NCBI GenBank assembly: GCA_029942215.1
Contig: JAOZTM010000006.1
Span: 1 to 9,921 of the forward strand
DNA length: 9,921 nt
Origin: Metamycoplasmataceae bacterium
GTDB taxonomy: Bacteria > Bacillota_I > Bacilli_A > Mycoplasmatales > Metamycoplasmataceae
Direction: 5' to 3'
Each line of letters starts with the position of its first letter. Position 1 is the first letter of the stretch. The notes under the pieces are model-generated. The model did no database searches and was not told where the DNA came from. It worked only from the letters and a program-made list of their open reading frames with translations. A program made the position numbers and the translations under genes. Shown here in pieces: positions 7,182-9,921 of the stretch.

Positions 7182-9410
7182 ATGAAAAATAATCTAAAAA
7201 CTACACTTTTAGCTCTAGGTTCTGTTGCTGCAATTGTAGCTCCAGTTGCTGGAGTTGTTGCCTGTTCAGGTAAAGGTGATAACTGAGACGCTCCTGCTGA
7301 GACAGAAAAAGCTTTTGATGACTTCACGTATGCCGATTTAAATAGAAAGTCTGATGAAACTTTAGGGGAAGCAGAAACATCAAGTCTTAATACAGTAAGT
7401 GAAAGACTTTCTCGTTTCTTATACGAAAAAGAAACAGAAGCTTCTTTCCAAGCTCAAATTGATCAGTTCAAATGAGAAATTTTTCAAATAAGAACAAACA
7501 TTGTTCAAACTCTTAATTCAACACAAGCTTATAAAGATCAGATTGCAAAAGTTACTCTAACATTGCCAGCTGAAAAAATTACGCTTGCAAAAACTAATGA
7601 AACAAGAGAAGCGGATTCACAAGACCATGCAACTGATATAACTGAATACACAAAATGAGCTGCTGAAGTTCTTGCACTTTCAGAGAATGAAGCTGAACAA
7701 GATAAAATTATTGAAGCTGCTAAAGCAACTGAGCCGACCGACACTGCTGCTGCATCAACAAAAGCATCTGCATTTGAAGATCTATTCAAAGAAATTGATG
7801 ATATCAACGATAAAATCGAGTTCATTGAAAACAGTATTAAAAATGGAACAACTGATACAGATGATTTCAAAGCAAGTGATTACTCAATGATTTTATTATC
7901 AATGGATAAGATTGCAGAAAACGAAGGAAAGATTTATGATGATGCAAAAAATGCATTCATAAATACTTTTGGTGATAAAGCTGAAGGTCAAGAAAAATGA
8001 ATTTCAGAAGAAAGAGCCAAAAAATATAACGGAGCTTCTTCAAGAGCTGAAGCAATCGAAATCGGTGTACAAAGAAGAATCCAAAATTCAGCTTTAGTTT
8101 CACAAAACATTTCAATAATCTCTTCATATACAAGAGAGCAAATTTTATGAATAGAATCAGATGTTGCAAATGGATTCCAATTCTTAAAAGATGCTATTAA
8201 AGATGGATTCGCAGTTGCTGAAAATAGTATGACTGCAGATATGTCAAGTAGATCACTTACTGATAAAGTTTGATTCTATGGAAGTCAATCTCTTATTGAA
8301 GAAAACAGAATCATTAAAGATAATTGAGACACATCATGAAGTCCTGCAACTTCAGGTGTTGATAATGCAATTTATAAACACATCCTATTGTCAGCTACGC
8401 CGTCGCCAGATGGAGAAACACTTCCTTGAGTTGTTCCAGAAGCAACAATTAGAAACATGTTCCAATACAACCCATTTGATCCAAACAATCATGTTTATCA
8501 AAGTATTTCATCATTATGAGAAGATACAACTAAAGAGGGACCAACAGATCACTTTATCAGATCATTCTCAGATAACGGCGGAACAAAAACTAAAGGTGGT
8601 TCTTTAGGAATCATGGGTAAAGGTTCAATCGGCGCTGGTTTCACTCCTGGATTCAGTCTTGGAACATTAGCTTATTCATCTGCAACACCAACATCAGGAA
8701 CTATTTACCAAGGACTTGAAACTGCATTCGCAGATGCTTACACAGCCGTTATGACTTCAAGTGTTACAAACATACAAACATTTAATCAAGAGTTCGATTC
8801 AATTCTTGCTGATCCAGATAGAAAAGCAGCAATGCTTAGAATTGTTGGAGAAAAAGTTAGAGATGCATTAGGTGCTACAGATGGAAGAGACTTAGTTTAC
8901 TTAGAGGCAAATGCAGCAAGTGGAGATACAAGATACTTAGTAACATCTAAAGACGGTATTCATTTCATAACAGAAGCGGCCCTAGACAAAACTGACACTG
9001 TTGCTTCACAGATTAAAGAACAAATATTATTAGTTGCTGAAGAAAAATCTGCTTCTGCTGATCAATATGATTTATCAAAATTCTTACAAAAACTATTAAC
9101 AAGAGAATCATTAATTACAACTAAACTTGGAGAAACAGGAGCTGACGAATTTGGTAAAAAATTCGAAGAATATTTGGATACACTTTCAGATGAAGAAAAA
9201 TCAAATAAAACAACTGCAGATTATATTGATGATATTTTAGAGAGTCTAAAAAGAACTGCGGATTCTGAAGCTTCTAATTTAGCTATTGAATACTCAGCTG
9301 CAAACTCAGCTTGATTATTAAGTCAATTTGACGGTGGATTTGTTGATCAATCAACATTAGCACCAGACGCTATATATGCTGCTGTATATGTTTTAGCGGG
9401 GGGTAACTAA
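7182..9410 (+). CDS. large surface lipoprotein, family unknown
   Basis: A 742-residue predicted lipoprotein. The signal peptide has a basic start (MKNNLK), a hydrophobic core and the lipobox VVAC with the lipidated Cys at residue 28, followed by a polar SGKGDN linker; it should be cut by signal peptidase II and anchored on the outer face of the membrane. The body is rich in Ser, Thr, Ala, Asp and Glu and looks largely helical, with an AAAST-rich linker near residues 185-195 and a Gly-rich stretch (GIMGKGSIGAGFTPGF) near 476-491. I recognise no enzymatic domain or known adhesin. About eleven UGA codons are read as Trp; the frame is otherwise unbroken from ATG to TAA. GAGGAAA precedes the ATG and an extended -10 lies upstream. 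A second lipoprotein gene follows after one base. Confidence 0.88.
9398..9403 (+). promoter_or_regulatory. G6 tract acting as ribosome site for the second lipoprotein
   Basis: Six consecutive G lie eight bases before the second lipoprotein ATG, inside the last codons (GCG GGG GGT) of the first. It is the only plausible Shine-Dalgarno there. As a homopolymer it might also slip during replication. Confidence 0.45.
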
Positions 9411-9411
9411 T

Positions 9412-9921
9412 ATGACAAATTTCAAAAAAATAATTTTAGCACTTGGATCTGCAACTGCAATAATCGCACCAGTGGCAGGAGTTGTAGCTTGTTCTTCTAA
9501 TACAACTATGGGTGATGATGAATCAAAAATCCTTAACTTCCTTAAGTCAGCAAATGGGAAAGAAGTTTTAGCAACTATCTGAGCTGAAAAAGCTATTGAA
9601 GATATTGCATCTAACAATTCTGATTACAACTTACTTACAACAACAGCTACATCTACAGAAGATATTATTTCTGAATGAAGAAAAGAACTTACAAAAGCAT
9701 TCATAGTAGAAAAATTAAAAACTGAACCAAACTTCTTAGTAGGTCTTTCAAATGCAATCTTCAAAATTGATGGAGATGCAACTTTAAAAACAAACTTATT
9801 AAATGCAGGTTTTAACAGTTCATACTTAACAACTAATTACGCAACAGCTTCAGGGAACATAATTACAGATCAAGCAAATTTTGATTTACTTTACCCAATC
9901 TTAAATGCTATCGATACTTCT
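9412..9921 (+). CDS. surface lipoprotein, partial at window end
   Basis: The first 170 residues of a second lipoprotein, running off the window. Its signal peptide (MTNFKK, hydrophobic core, lipobox VVAC, Cys27) is almost the same as that of the gene before it: both contain LALGS, then IAPVAGVVACS or a close variant. The mature part starts SSNTTMGDDES and is again polar and Ser/Thr/Asn-rich with probable helices. Beyond the signal I see no clear alignment to the first lipoprotein, though both share spaced W/EK-rich helical blocks. Two UGA codons (TIWAEK and SEWRKE) are Trp. It begins one base after the preceding stop, so the two are cotranscribed and probably coupled. Function is unknown. Confidence 0.88.

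Noticed and set aside
163..9410. Many genes look broken into pieces by TGA
   Set aside because: Each break is UGA at a position where the family has Trp or in continuous frame; with code 4 all are intact, so there are no pseudogenes or frameshifts here.
7538..9617. Hydrophobic minus-strand and alternate-frame open frames across the lipoprotein genes
   Set aside because: They arise from Ser/Thr/Ala-rich coding sequence read on the wrong strand or frame; the plus-strand reading has a signal peptide, lipobox and one continuous frame.
1..9921. Mobile element, CRISPR, tRNA or rRNA genes
   Set aside because: No transposase or integrase, spaced direct repeats, cloverleaf structures or rRNA-like sequence was seen on either strand.

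Overview
The window is ordinary chromosome from a wall-less bacterium of the class Mollicutes (Mycoplasma/Spiroplasma type). The DNA is AT-rich, and UGA is read as tryptophan (genetic code 4). Every conserved gene with an apparent internal stop has UGA exactly where its family has Trp: MetK, TsaD, MnmE, and Pgi, which has a tandem UGA-UGA for the conserved Trp-Trp. Read that way, all genes are intact. I cannot fix the genus.

Layout. Positions 1-160 hold a promoter and a long structured leader with the core of a SAM-I (S-box) riboswitch, in front of metK (163-1290, +). metK converges on a four-helix membrane protein of unknown function (1298-1711, -), and a bidirectional terminator sits between them. 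Next on the minus strand comes tsaB (2658-3179) followed by tsaD (1747-2658), overlapping by one base; their products act in tRNA t6A synthesis. Upstream lie a monocistronic cold-shock protein gene (3229-3432, -) and mnmE (3496-4806, -), a tRNA wobble-uridine modification GTPase. Further upstream is a tightly coupled minus-strand cluster: a LicD-like protein with an altered catalytic motif (6433-7113), a small S1-domain RNA-binding protein (6113-6433) and pgi (4840-6120). From a 68-bp divergent intergenic region, two surface lipoprotein genes run on the plus strand in tandem (7182-9410, and 9412 to beyond the window end).

How it fits together. The centre is housekeeping: SAM supply, tRNA modification at positions 37 and 34, cold shock and glycolysis. 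The right end is the fast-evolving cell-surface part. No insertion sequence, CRISPR array, tRNA, rRNA or prophage gene was seen, and no gene-free stretch exceeds 300 bp.

The points most worth a second look are the apparent SAM-I-type aptamer with translational-control architecture, two genes (tsaB, mnmE) whose -10 box lies exactly six bases from the ATG and so probably give leaderless mRNAs, the LicD-like protein lacking its usual Asp cluster, and the unrecognised lipoprotein pair.
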